A stretch of 64,000 nucleotides of DNA from Pseudomonas sp. SDI (GCF_003105155.1 NZ_QETK01000008.1:1-64000), one strand, 5' to 3'. Shown: positions 52,975 to 62,400, numbered from the stretch's first letter. Numbers and translations are program-made. The notes: generated by a model from the letters alone, not told the origin.

Positions 52975-53481
52975 TCAGACGTCAGAGAAGGTGACAGCAC
53001 CGGAGTCAACCGCACTATTGAAGCGACCTACTACACGATCTAACATCCGGACAAGCTGGCTTGAATTAATTACTTGGAAACTATCAAGCTCGCTGAGCAT
53101 CGAATAATCCCAATCATAAAAAAGATGCACTATAAGCATACCAGCCTTTGACCAGTCGAACGTATTAGGTCTAGGATATTTGTATGTTTCAAGAGACAAC
53201 TGGTATCTATCAACCTCAAATTTAGGCCTCGCCAAAGTTACGTCCCCTGACGCACTCCTGTACAATTTTTTGGCTGCTGTTGGCCGAGCCATTTTTTCCT
53301 GAAACGCCAGCTGTGCGAGGTAGTGCAGTTTGCAAGGTGGCAAGCCATAGCTAAAACTGTACGAAATGATCATACCAGTCGCGCTATCAATCAAGAAACA
53401 GACTGGCGTGAGAGCGTTAGCGTGCACCGTATGGATGCGCAAACTAGAAACCCAGTAAAGGGGTACGAGATATTTATACAC
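52975..53481 (-). CDS. Unknown 168-aa protein, fifth gene of the transposition operon
   Basis: It starts with GTG 53481, four bases beyond the tniQ stop, with GGGAG overlapping the end of tniQ, so it is translationally coupled. PVCFLIDSATGMIISYSFSY (about 26-45) resembles the second strand pair of an RNase H-fold integrase core, where DxxT/SRxIvGYxxS is typical. However, no DDE triad is present in this short protein. The rest is helical (SQLVRMLDRVVGRFNSAVDS). It is not TnsA-like to my eye. It could be an accessory targeting factor of this transposon. Confidence 0.6.
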   Translation of the reverse strand: MYKYLVPLYWVSSLRIHTVHANALTPVCFLIDSATGMIISYSFSYGLPPCKLHYLAQLAFQEKMARPTAAKKLYRSASGDVTLARPKFEVDRYQLSLETYKYPRPNTFDWSKAGMLIVHLFYDWDYSMLSELDSFQVINSSQLVRMLDRVVGRFNSAVDSGAVTFSDV

Positions 53482-53485
53482 GCTA

Positions 53486-54550
53486 TTACTCCCACCCTTT
53501 CAAAGAAGATACGCTCAACAAATTAGTGCTGTACACCTGCAGCAACGTACGAACGCCCTGCGACAAGTCAAGTCGTCGCCACAATGAAGATCCCGAGGTG
53601 CTCAGATATAAGTCATGATCTGGCCGAGCATCCGCGGCCTGCTCGTCGGTAATCCACCCCAATAACAGGCCTATCAGGTAAAAAGCCCGAGCGCGGGCGA
53701 TCGCCGTGACGCGCAATGGCAACTGATGAAACAGGGCAATTCCATTTGTATTATCAAATTCACTACTCGACTGAACCCTGAACTTCAGCACTGACGTGTA
53801 ATTACCCATGACCTCGGCCCTCAGTGAAAGGCGAAGAAGCGTCAACAGAAAGTTTTCAGCGTTGCGCTGTACTGCCTGATCGTGACAACCTTTCATTAAT
53901 TTATATGCGCGTTCAACGACCATCCTGCCAAGTAGCTGCACTGCACTGTCCTTCTCGAGCCATTTCGTTTCCCGCTCCAGCTCATGACCACGAGCGCTGT
54001 CGTACTCGAAAACATCCATCGCAAAATCCACTGAGTCATGCAGATAATTTCCAGCGCTACGCAGTACACAGCCATGCACCTGACAAAACGGCTTCAATAA
54101 GTATCGCCAGCTTCTGAGATACACTGGAAAACCCGTTGCCGTCACCGATTCCTCCATGCAAGTAAGGCAGTAATCCGATCGAAAGCAGATCGGTATGATT
54201 TGAGCCTCAGAGGGACGGAACGTGGATTCGATCCACTCCATCGAGATCTCGTAGCATTCTGCAAAAGCCTTGACACCTGGTAGACTGAAGTCAAAATCAT
54301 AGTCTTTACCTCTGCCTCCTAGCGCTTCGATGTAGGGTGCGCGTAGCGTTGAGCTTTCCCACGCGTCGGATGGCATTCCCCAAAGCGCTCGCACTTCAGG
54401 CTCAGGCCGGACTTCACGCACTCTGTACATCCAGGATGAAAGCGTTTCATCAGGATAAGGTTCAGGATAAATTTTAGAATAAGGGTTAGGAGAAGGCCCC
54501 GGGTAGGCCTCAGGTGTAGAGAAACTGGAGGACATAACTTTCGTACTCAT
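53486..54550 (-). CDS. tniQ: TniQ/TnsD-family target-selection protein
   Basis: A 354-aa TniQ protein. A Pro/Tyr-rich start (residues 15-35) leads to PYPDETLSSWMYRVREVRPE, the classical TniQ N-terminal motif. A zinc site is formed by DYCLTCMEE (C128, C131) and LLKPFCQVHGC (C156, H159). The C-terminal region (about 170-354) is helical and lineage-specific. TniQ proteins link target DNA to the AAA regulator in Tn7, Tn5053 and CAST elements. It overlaps the upstream AAA-like gene by 41 bp. What it targets here is unknown; this copy went into a small open frame or intergenic DNA beside the RTX gene. Confidence 0.88.
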   Translation of the reverse strand: MSTKVMSSSFSTPEAYPGPSPNPYSKIYPEPYPDETLSSWMYRVREVRPEPEVRALWGMPSDAWESSTLRAPYIEALGGRGKDYDFDFSLPGVKAFAECYEISMEWIESTFRPSEAQIIPICFRSDYCLTCMEESVTATGFPVYLRSWRYLLKPFCQVHGCVLRSAGNYLHDSVDFAMDVFEYDSARGHELERETKWLEKDSAVQLLGRMVVERAYKLMKGCHDQAVQRNAENFLLTLLRLSLRAEVMGNYTSVLKFRVQSSSEFDNTNGIALFHQLPLRVTAIARARAFYLIGLLLGWITDEQAADARPDHDLYLSTSGSSLWRRLDLSQGVRTLLQVYSTNLLSVSSLKGWE

Positions 54551-55370
54551 TTAAATCATTCGTCGTGCTGAGCGCCGCCACTGCGCCTTGCTGGTGAAGG
54601 AAGCGCTCAACTAGTTTCAGCCTGAGTGACCTATTGACGTCCTGAATGTCTAAGCCAAATTTTGGCTCTGGGACTCTAATGCTTTCTGCAGTAAGGCTGA
54701 GCGAGTACTCACAATTCAACCTCCCCCATAGCCGATTCGCGAACTCTTGGTATTCTTCATCTGTCAGCCGCTGCCTAAATGTGTAGCGGCGCCAACCAAG
54801 CCGCAAGTACCTGTCGAACCTTTTCTGCAGTAGAGCACTGCTCGTTGAAATTACAAACTTGAGATCTCGAATTTCTTCTGAGAGAAGACGAATAACACCG
54901 AAAACTGTATCATAGTCATCAATATCACTCGCCAAGACATCTAGATCATCGACCAAAATCATTTTTTGAGATGAGAGCGACAAAGTCCGTACCAAATTTG
55001 GCGCCAGCACCCTTTTTTTGGGATGGTACTTACGCCTGACATGGAATGCATCAGACAAATGATCCAAAAACTCTGATCCGCCAATGTACATATCACCCTG
55101 CAGTAACTGACTGCTACTAGGGTGGCGCTGATGCAGCGTTCTGAAGAATGTTGTGATGCCGCATCCTGAAACACCATCCAGCAGCATCACGTTTGACTCT
55201 GTATTTGTTTCTGTATTTGCCTCTGCGTTTGATTGAGGGGGTGGGTCTCTGGGGCAGATGGATTTTTCTAAAGTCTTCATCATGGCCAGCTGTTCCGTTG
55301 AAAAATACGGGAGGACGAAATCGTCCTCCAATACTTCTCGAGCTAGAGCTTTAGCTTGAGAGAGCGTCAT
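54510..55370 (-). CDS. Second AAA-type ATPase of the transposition operon, degenerate Walker A
   Basis: A 286-aa AAA-like protein, coupled 5' to tniB (TAATG overlap) and overlapping tniQ by 41 bp. The Walker A position reads LLDGVSGCGITTFFR (residues 64-78), where the lysine of GxxxxGK[ST] is isoleucine (I72). Walker B is intact-looking: KMILVDDLDVLASD (D141, D142). KFVISTSSALLQKRFDRYLR resembles sensor 1 and the arginine-finger side. It appears to be a paralogue of TniB/TnsC that has probably lost normal ATP hydrolysis. It may cap or regulate the TniB filament. Confidence 0.82.
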   Translation of the reverse strand: MTLSQAKALAREVLEDDFVLPYFSTEQLAMMKTLEKSICPRDPPPQSNAEANTETNTESNVMLLDGVSGCGITTFFRTLHQRHPSSSQLLQGDMYIGGSEFLDHLSDAFHVRRKYHPKKRVLAPNLVRTLSLSSQKMILVDDLDVLASDIDDYDTVFGVIRLLSEEIRDLKFVISTSSALLQKRFDRYLRLGWRRYTFRQRLTDEEYQEFANRLWGRLNCEYSLSLTAESIRVPEPKFGLDIQDVNRSLRLKLVERFLHQQGAVAALSTTNDLNEYESYVLQFLYT

Positions 55371-56272
55371 TACGCGCAGTCCTTCTCCATGCTCACGTCG
55401 TGCAGGCCCTGCAAACTCGTTCCCAGTTCCATCGCCATGATGACTTCCACGTCACGGACATGCTTGAGCGTGATGCGTTCGGTACCGTCTGCGATCGCAG
55501 CCCAAGCCGATGCCTGCAGAATCTTGACGATGTTGTCGGTGATCCCCAGCGACTTCTCGACAATGGCCAAGCAGAGTTCCTGGTCACGAAAGTCCGTCGG
55601 CTTTTTTAGGGGCAGCCGGTGGATATAGCTGAACACGAAATTCCGAACATCTTGGCCATTCGACCAAGTCTCCAAGTCGTGAACTGCATAACGGCGAGCG
55701 AGTTGCGGATCCTCCCTTAAGAAGCGGGCGGCGTCAGGCACACCAAAAGCGAATACCGAAAGGCCATAAGTGGAACCGGAAAGGTTCTTCAACAGCGACA
55801 GGTTGACCTTTCGCTGGAAAGGCGAGAGTGTAAGCGCATCATGCACCTCATCAATGACAATGGCTTTGATGTTCTGGCTTTTGATGAGATGCTGGAGATC
55901 CGGACTGATCCTCCGGGACTGGCGGGCTCTACGGCTCGTGTCCAACCCCATTTCGGCAAGTATCAGCTCCTTCAGACCCATGTTGTCAGCGTTTTGGTGC
56001 ATCGTCACGGTGACAATTCGGTTCACAGAAGTGATATTCCTGCGTGCAAGCTCCTCGATCATGCTCGTCTTTCCGACGCCCCCCTTACCCAAACACAGCA
56101 AGCAAGGGGCAACAACCTTCCTTGGCATGGACATGATCATGTCCATCTTTTTGAACAATCGCTCAGCGGAGGGGTGCGGAACGAAAAAATCTTTCAGGCA
56201 GGACATAGCCCGATCATGATCGCTCAGTTCAAACAGTTGGTGGCAGCTGCAGTGCACATGAGAAAGATCCAT
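55370..56272 (-). CDS. tniB: TniB/TnsC-family AAA+ transposition regulator
   Basis: A 300-aa TniB-type ATPase. Walker A is LGKGGVGKTSMIEEL (61-75), Walker B KAIVIDEVHDAL (136-147; D141, E142), followed by SGSTYGLSVFAFGVPDAARF (sensor 1 region) and ARRYAVHDLETWSNGQDVRN, carrying the arginine finger. This family bridges TniQ and the transposase and selects the insertion site. Here the catalytic residues are all present, unlike in its downstream paralogue. It is separated from tniA by 428 bp, so it may have its own promoter. Confidence 0.88.
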   Translation of the reverse strand: MDLSHVHCSCHQLFELSDHDRAMSCLKDFFVPHPSAERLFKKMDMIMSMPRKVVAPCLLCLGKGGVGKTSMIEELARRNITSVNRIVTVTMHQNADNMGLKELILAEMGLDTSRRARQSRRISPDLQHLIKSQNIKAIVIDEVHDALTLSPFQRKVNLSLLKNLSGSTYGLSVFAFGVPDAARFLREDPQLARRYAVHDLETWSNGQDVRNFVFSYIHRLPLKKPTDFRDQELCLAIVEKSLGITDNIVKILQASAWAAIADGTERITLKHVRDVEVIMAMELGTSLQGLHDVSMEKDCA

Positions 56273-56700
56273 AATTTATCTCCAGATATAATATATAAGA
56301 CGTATTGAGGATAAAAGACACACTGAAGCCTCAGCTATATCTTTGAGCTGAAGTTTTGGCTGTGCCGATGAATTAACATGCTTGTTATTGTAGCGCTTTG
56401 TAGCGCCTTAGCAGATGCGTTGCTTAAATGCTGGCTGATCTTTATTCTGTATCCAACAAACGGCATTTTCTGCGCAAGCAGGCCGAATGGTGATAACCAC
56501 GATCTTAAGCACACTGCTTGCATGATGTATAAGTTGGAAAGTAACTATTGTGGTTTCTTTACCTCACTCTTGTTTATTGGATCGGTGATTTGGAGCCTGA
56601 TGTTGAATTCAGGGACTGGGTTTGGGGTTAGTCTGGGGTGAGTCTTGGCTGGATCTAAGTCTGAGGCGGAGTCTCAGTCATTCATAAGGTCAGGCCAGCT
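56273..56700. other. Gap between tniB and tniA
   Basis: This 428-bp stretch has no supported gene; the longest frame (56378-56641, + strand) is hydrophobic but has no ribosome-binding site. It probably contains the tniB promoter. AT content is above that of the neighbours. Confidence 0.45.
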
Positions 56701-58641
56701 TCAGTAGAGAGTCGGTGGCGCATCAAAGTCGATCTGCTCTGCCGTGCTGCTCCTCGAAAAGCCCTGCCAGGGCCGCTCCGCGGCCTTTCGTTCTCCCCCG
56801 ACAGCTCGAAGTGCCGCACGCCCTTTCCGAACTTTTGAAACTTCGGATTTAGGAATTGTGGCGTTTTCGGGCTTTCTGAGGGATGCGATGCTGGCGGGCT
56901 TGGCAGTTGCAGCATTGTCAAGCAAGTTATCCAAGTGTTCCGTCTGATCCGTAAACTCCGGTTCGGCTTGCATATGGACTTGAGACCTGGAATCAAGCGA
57001 CTCGGTATAATTCCGCTGATCGCGTTTGCCCGCCGCTTTGGCAGCTTGGCGCTTGCTTTGAGCAGTCCGCCGGTACTCTTCTTGGACGATTGCATTGCCC
57101 AAAGCAAGAGAAGCGGTCGCATCAGCAGAGTAGGTGCCATCCCGCTCACCCTTCTCCTGCCGCTCAACCCTGTACAGCGCATAGTCGTGGCTACGCCGCA
57201 TCTGATTTCTGTACTCTGGTACACTTACGTAGGTACCATCTCCTTCAAGATCTACGAAAATCTCCGAAAGATCATTTGGGTCGTACTTAACTACCAGTTC
57301 TTCTCGCACTTTGTTCTGCAGGCACGGTGCATAGTAGAATCGCCCGTGCATTTCGATCCCACCTGCGCGGATGAGCTTCGGCCTTTCTGGGTAAAGTGCG
57401 TACCGAAATCCTTCATGCAAAGACTCGTCGATCTGACGAGGCTGTGAATGCTTCCCAAAATGCTCATCCCATTTTTGGGAGGGAAACATCTTTATGCCCG
57501 GATGCTTGCGATTGTTATAGGCATGAATGGCGCAGACGAAGAATTTCCTAAGTGCAGTAATAGAGATGGATGCCCTAGCCAAGCTGTCCTCATCACCTCG
57601 CTGCTGTGTATTTGAATAGGTTGTCCCCCTCAAGAAATGGATATGAGATCGCATCATCGTACCTATCAAGCGCTCGATATGCCCTCCCTGATGTTTTTTA
57701 CCGACATCACGGTGTTCAACTCTCACACCGAAACGTTTTAACCTCGCCTTCAGCACCTCTGAGCGAAACTCAGCCGCATTATCCGCGTGTATGACCTCGG
57801 GCACGCCGTGCATAGGCCAGACGCTTGCATCCAGCCCAAGACTGGCGAGGATGGCCGTTTTGGGAAGGACGCAGTTCTCGATCAGCATCGCTACCGTTAC
57901 AGAATTGGGCGGAAGTAAGCTCAGGTAAAACCCGACAATCGCCCTCGTATGTATACAAATAGCAAAGCTAACCCAAGGGCGATCAATCACCGTCCGATCC
58001 TGCTCATCCACAACGATCATGTCGACACGGGTATGGTCGATCTGAACCCATTCAAGCGGGCGGGACGTAATCTTGTACCCGGGGCGAGCCTCGAAGATGT
58101 CAGCAGCATCAACCTTCCCTAGCTTCATGTTAGCCAGGAACCGCTTGCCCTTCTTCAAAAGCCGCCGTCGTACAGCATGATAGCTAGGCCGTTTGAGGCC
58201 ACGCTCGTCAGCAAGCATTTGGGCGGTCACCCAAACCCTTTCGATGGTTGCTGCCTTCCCTGCGTAGGTCTTTATGGAGTCAACAATCAACCCCTCAAGT
58301 TCTCCCCCAAGCTCGGACGGCGTCGGACGGCGTCCGGGCATGCTGGACGTAACGGCACTTAGATCACCGCCACGTGCCCTCACTCGCCGGATAATTTTAT
58401 GAAAGCCTGATGGCTTCATACCGATCGCGTTCGCCGCATCAACAGCGCTGATTTGACCGGAAAGATAAAGCTTGATCGTCGGAATCCGGTCGCTAGCAAG
58501 ATCGAAGCGAGCAATGGTCTTATCCGAACTATCCAGGTTTAGCTTTGAGCTCGATTTTGATTCTGCGCCCAGTGAGGGCGCTTTCGATAGCTCACTCTCT
58601 TTTTCAGATGTTTTGTTGCAATTTATCATTCCGCCTACCAT
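56701..58641 (-). CDS. tniA: TniA/TnsB-family DDE transposase
   Basis: A 646-aa Mu/Tn7-type transposase. An N-terminal HTH region (about 50-95, PTIKLYLSGQISAVDAANAI then GMKPSGFHKIIRRVRAR) is followed by a second helical DNA-binding part. The RNase H-fold core has D202 in EWVQIDHTRVDMIV, D287 in VIHADNAAEF and E323 in GKKHQGGHIERLIG, a complete DDE triad. The C-terminal beta-barrel and a charged tail follow. It should bind the aatgcggacactttc repeats and join transposon ends to target DNA. It is the first gene from the right end and is transcribed inward. The TIR-proximal repeats lie 455 bp upstream. Confidence 0.9.
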   Translation of the reverse strand: MVGGMINCNKTSEKESELSKAPSLGAESKSSSKLNLDSSDKTIARFDLASDRIPTIKLYLSGQISAVDAANAIGMKPSGFHKIIRRVRARGGDLSAVTSSMPGRRPTPSELGGELEGLIVDSIKTYAGKAATIERVWVTAQMLADERGLKRPSYHAVRRRLLKKGKRFLANMKLGKVDAADIFEARPGYKITSRPLEWVQIDHTRVDMIVVDEQDRTVIDRPWVSFAICIHTRAIVGFYLSLLPPNSVTVAMLIENCVLPKTAILASLGLDASVWPMHGVPEVIHADNAAEFRSEVLKARLKRFGVRVEHRDVGKKHQGGHIERLIGTMMRSHIHFLRGTTYSNTQQRGDEDSLARASISITALRKFFVCAIHAYNNRKHPGIKMFPSQKWDEHFGKHSQPRQIDESLHEGFRYALYPERPKLIRAGGIEMHGRFYYAPCLQNKVREELVVKYDPNDLSEIFVDLEGDGTYVSVPEYRNQMRRSHDYALYRVERQEKGERDGTYSADATASLALGNAIVQEEYRRTAQSKRQAAKAAGKRDQRNYTESLDSRSQVHMQAEPEFTDQTEHLDNLLDNAATAKPASIASLRKPENATIPKSEVSKVRKGRAALRAVGGERKAAERPWQGFSRSSTAEQIDFDAPPTLY

Positions 58642-59095
58642 TTGACGAATTGCCGTTGGGTAATGGCATCTGCCCGTTGGTTTTAGGTAGTGGTTATCAC
58701 TTGCTGGTTTTTAAAGAGCGGCACTGCGAAAGCCGAGCTAGTTTTACTTCCTAGACCGGCAAGGTCAAGTCCTACTCCGGAGGGCATTAAAGTTTAATTA
58801 GGCATATATTGACTGACAATTTAGGGTATTTTATTTTACTGTTTTCAACGCCTAAAAAAATATTGGAGGCCCGATGGCGTCAGGCTTTGAGAGGTTGAGC
58901 TGGCCTCATGAAAAACTTACCAAACGAGGCGAGAAATGGAGTATTATTATATATATTGACAAAAATCGTATCTGCCGCATCCATATATACGTTTCGCAAT
59001 CTCGTGAGATTCGCATCGAAATCACAAATGTTTTTTGTGCAAAATTTTTCCTTGGACTCTATGTTCTTGGCCATCGCGGCTGAAAAAGCGTAAAC
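58642..59095. other. AT-rich leader between the right-end repeats and tniA
   Basis: There is no supported gene. A 75-codon minus-strand frame (58880-59107) shows AT-driven composition and no ribosome-binding site. The tniA promoter should lie here, close to the direct repeats, which may regulate it. Confidence 0.45.
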
Positions 59096-59228
59096 TAATA
59101 CGGACACTTTCCGCAGTTTGCGCGGTTAATGCGGACACTTTCAGCACAAGCGGTCAGTTAAATCGGACACTTTCTGGGAAAAATTTGCAAATAATCTGGA
59201 CACTTCCCGTCAAAAAGTGTCCTGCGTG
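59096..59228. repeat. Right-end repeats, four in direct and one in inverted orientation
   Basis: Copies at about 59097-59114, 59128-59145, 59160-59178 and 59190-59209 read aat-cggacacttt on the + strand, the same orientation as the left-end set. A further copy at 59211-59228 and the one in the terminal repeat are inverted. Inner sites facing the wrong way for a simple mirror-image end may also serve as an operator for the transposase gene, which starts 455 bp to the left and is transcribed away. Confidence 0.8.
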
Positions 59229-59269
59229 CAAATTGGAATACTGGAGGTCTTGAATTTCGGGGCTTGCGG

Positions 59270-59297
59270 GGAGTGTCCACGATTCGCAAAGGTCACA
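59270..59297 (-). repeat. Right terminal inverted repeat
   Basis: Read on the minus strand it starts tgtgacctttgcgaatc and continues gtggacactcc, the partner of 13550-13577. The conserved ttgcgaatc block between tip and ggacact core is shared by both ends. Confidence 0.9.
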
Positions 59298-59302
59298 TCA
59301 GT
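59298..59302. repeat. Right copy of the 5-bp target-site duplication (tcagt)
   Basis: Identical to 13545-13549 and immediately outside the right terminal inverted repeat. It fixes the right boundary of the element at 59297. Confidence 0.9.
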
Positions 59303-59369
59303 GCCGTTTCTCTTCAGGTCAACGACTAAATATCGACACACCAATACTCGTCAAATTTCAACAGTCGAA

Positions 59370-59393
59370 CCCCCGAGCAAATTGACTCGAGGG
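59370..59393 (-). terminator. Hairpin downstream of the RTX peroxidase gene
   Basis: On the minus strand CCCTCGAG and CTCGGGGG pair (one G-U) around an 8-nt loop, 20 bp after the RTX stop. Only a short T-poor tail (TTCGACTGTTG) follows, so it is a moderate terminator candidate. Confidence 0.5.
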
Positions 59394-59413
59394 CGCCTTG
59401 TGTGCGTTAACGA

Positions 59414-62400
59414 CTAGACCACGCCAACGAAATCGCTTGCCGTCAGTGCGATATGCCCAACCAGGTCGATCTGGATATCAGCCGCATTCCCCGTGTTTAC
59501 GTTGCCCTCCACGTAGGTGTGATCGACTCCGCCGACATTCACGAAGTGGTACTTCAATTGCGCCTGGCTGTTGAACTCGTTGCCGACGCCGTTCCACTCG
59601 CCGAGGAAGGTGAAGTCCTGATTCCCGGCCGAACCTGCGCCGGAGGTCCGGGCATCAATCAACGACAGATCGATGTGGTCGGTTCCATGCACAAAATCGG
59701 TGATCACGTCACGGCTTGCGGTCGATGTACCCGAGTCGTTGATCGAGCTGAACACAAACATGTCTGCCCCTGCGCCACCGGTCAACGTATCGCGGTTGCC
59801 ATTGCCGGTCAGTGTGTCTGCGCCGCCACCACCGCTCAAGGTGTCGATACCCCCCTGCCCGGTCAGAACGTTATTGTTGTTGTCACCCGTCAAGCTGTTG
59901 GCGCCGCTACTGCCGATGACGTTTTCCACACCGATCAAGGTGTCGTTACCGGTTTGCGAGCCACTGGCCAACCCAGTGCTCAGGTTGACCGTGGTATTGG
60001 CCGAGGTGGCCGACAGGTCATAGGTGTCAGTATCGCCACCGCCGTCATAGGTGTCGTTACCATCGTTGACCGATGCCACAAAGGTGTCATTGCCCAAGCC
60101 ACCGTAGAGATTGTCCAGGCCTTGCCCTCCCACCAGACTGTCGTCACCGCTGCCACCATCGATCCAGTCATTGCCGCCCTGGCCTTGCAGCAGGTTGCTG
60201 GCTGTATCACCCTGCAGGTGATCGTTGCCCGAGCTGCCGATGACGTTTTCGATCCCGGTCAGGCTGTCGCTGCCGGTCTGGGTACTGGTTGATGTCCCGG
60301 TCTGCAAATCCACCGTGGCTGCTGCCGATGTGGCCGACAAGTCGTAGGTATCAGTGCCCGAGCCACCGTCATAGTGGTCGTTGCCGTCATTGACCGACGC
60401 CAGTAGCGTATCGTTGCCCGCTTCGCCGAAGATGAAGTCATTGCCCCCCAGGCCGCTCAACTGGTTGTTGCCACTGTTGCCATGGATAACGTTGTCGAGT
60501 GCGTTACCCGTGCCGTTGATGTTGCTCGAACCGAGCAGGGTCAAGTTCTCGACGTTGGCGCCCAAGGTGTAGCTGACCGACGACATGACCGTATCGGTGC
60601 CCTCGTTGAGACTCTCCTGAACCACGTCGCCATTGGCATCGACCATGTAGATGTCATTGCCGGCGTTGCCGCGCATCGTGTCGTTGCCGGTGCCGCCGTC
60701 CAACAGGTCGGAACCGAGGCCGCCATTGAGTACATCGTTGCCCGAGTAGCCCATCAGGATGTCCTGATAGTTGGTGCCATTGAGCGTGTTACTGAAGAAG
60801 TTGGTGCCCTCGATAAAGCGTCCGACGGCCTCCGACGGGTCGGACGTGAGTTGCTCCACCGTGCCGTTGTTATCGGTGTAGGTCGTGACCACCCGCAGTT
60901 GCTGGCCGAACTGTGCCGAGGTCGGCGCAAAGGTCGACGCATTCGCCCCGGCGATACTCAGCCAGGCTGCCCCCACCAGCGCTTGCCACTGATAGGAGAA
61001 CCCGCTTGGCCCGGGCAAACCGTCGGCGTCCTGGATCGCCGAGGTGTTGGCGGTCAGCCGGTATTGGGCGGGCACCGGACGGCTGGGGGTGGTCGGCGCG
61101 GTAGCAAAACCCGACAAAACCACATTGCCGGTCGGCAAATGGTTGGTGATGTTCAGGTTGATCGTGCGGTCGGCGAAGCGCAGTTTCTCTACGCCAATTA
61201 CGATGTCGGCGCCATCCACGTTCGCTGCGCCCACCCGCAAATCCACCACGTTGAAAGCGGTGATCAGTTCGCCACCCGGCCGGGTATCGGTGAACTTGGT
61301 GATGCTGTAGTCGGCAAAGTTGCCACTGTACAGCGCCGTATCGGCGGCACCGTCGGCGGTGCCGGGGGCCGCATGGTTGTCACCCAGGATGAAATCAGGG
61401 CGGGTCGATTGCAGGCCGGTAAAGTGTTGAGCAAAGCCCTGACTGGCGAGCAAGTGATTCAGATCGGCAAGCTTGATCGAGTCACCCACGATCACGTCAT
61501 TGCCGCCGTTGCCCTGGGAGACATCGTCCCCACTGCCGCCAATCAGCCAGTTCTGCGTGGCATTACCAATCAGGCCCGCCAGGGGATTGGCCGGGGTGGC
61601 CGTGTTTGGCCGGCTGTCGCTGAAATGCGAACCGATCAGGCCTTCTATGTCAGTGAGCAAGGCGTTGAACGGTTGGAACAGCACAGCGGTGCCCGGCGCT
61701 GCCACGATGTTTTGGTTATTGAGGTCAGCGGCGGCATCAAGGGCAATGTTCACATCGCTGAACGCCGCAATATCGAAACCGACATCACCAATGGCTTCGT
61801 CACCATCGCCCTGGCCTGGCGCACCGCCGAGGCCAGGCAACAGAATGTCGTCACCGGCACCGCCGAACTCTTGGTCGCCGGTGGAGCCGCCGGAAATGAT
61901 GTCATCGCCGTCCTCACCGAACAGAATGTCCGGGCCGTCGCCGCCGTAAATCTCATCGTTGCCGTCACCGCCATGCACCAGATCGGTATCGCCACCCGCA
62001 TCGATATAGTCATTGCCGGCGCCACCGTAAATTTCGTCGATCCCGGCCTCGCCATAGAGGTGATCGTTACCGCCACCGCCAATCACCACGTCCAGCACAC
62101 CAGCGCTGGTCCCGGCATAAATGGTGTCGTCGCCTTCCCCGCCATCGAGGAAGTCTTCAATGTCACCGCCGTAGATCACGTCGTTGCCGTCGCCGCCGTA
62201 GATGTGGTCAGCGCCGGACTTGCCATCGAGGATGTCGTCACCGTCTTCACCATAGATCGTGTCGTCACCGTCACCGGCGTCGATCCAGTCGTTGTAATCG
62301 GTCCCCACCAGCACTTCGTGGGAGTTGTAGCCCACGGCCGCCGTTCCATCGGGGTTCTGTCCTTGATCCGGACGGTAGTCACGGATGTAGGTTTGTGACA

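Larger units (their letters stand above)
13550..59297. mobile_element. Complete Tn7/Tn5053-like transposon, 45,748 bp
   Basis: The borders are set by 28-bp terminal inverted repeats that agree at 24 positions, begin 5'-TGT and are flanked by the 5-bp duplication tcagt. Inside both ends lie multiple copies of a 15-bp repeat (consensus aatgcggacactttc), the arrangement expected for TnsB/TniA-binding sites. The right end encodes the transposition module on the minus strand (52975-58641): DDE transposase, AAA ATPase, a second degenerate AAA protein, TniQ and an unknown protein. The cargo is about 38 kb, largely defence-like genes. No TnsA-type nuclease is seen, so transposition may pass through a cointegrate; the tyrosine recombinase at 14835-16142 might resolve it. 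Conserved ends and intact genes suggest a recent, possibly active insertion. Confidence 0.92.
59298..59417 (+). pseudogene. 3' part of the small ORF interrupted by the transposon
   Basis: After one tcagt copy is removed this joins the frame at 13482-13549 and reads PFLFRSTTKYRHTNTRQIST, then ends RLVCVND before TAG at 59415-59417. The 3' end lies at the stop of the convergent RTX gene. It is a real gene only if the intact ORF is conserved in strains without the insertion. Confidence 0.3.

Noticed and set aside
52975..53481. TnsA-type endonuclease
   Set aside because: No PD-(D/E)xK arrangement or TnsA-like N-terminus is visible, and the resemblance that exists is to an RNase H-fold strand pair.
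56378..56641. An 87-codon hydrophobic frame between tniA and tniB
   Set aside because: No ribosome-binding site, opposite strand to both neighbours, and composition driven by AT content.
58880..59107. A 75-codon minus-strand frame upstream of tniA
   Set aside because: It overlaps the right-end repeats, has no ribosome-binding site and resembles no family.
14835..59297. Integrative island bounded by the tyrosine recombinase
   Set aside because: No tRNA or att direct repeat was found, and the exact TniA-type ends with a 5-bp duplication explain the boundaries.
59453..60292. A 279-codon + strand frame
   Set aside because: Same cause: antisense shadow of the RTX C-terminal repeats.
60482..62398. 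A 638-codon open frame on the + strand
   Set aside because: It is antisense to the RTX repeat region of the peroxidase. Repetitive GGxGxD coding gives long stop-free antisense frames; there is no family resemblance or ribosome-binding site.
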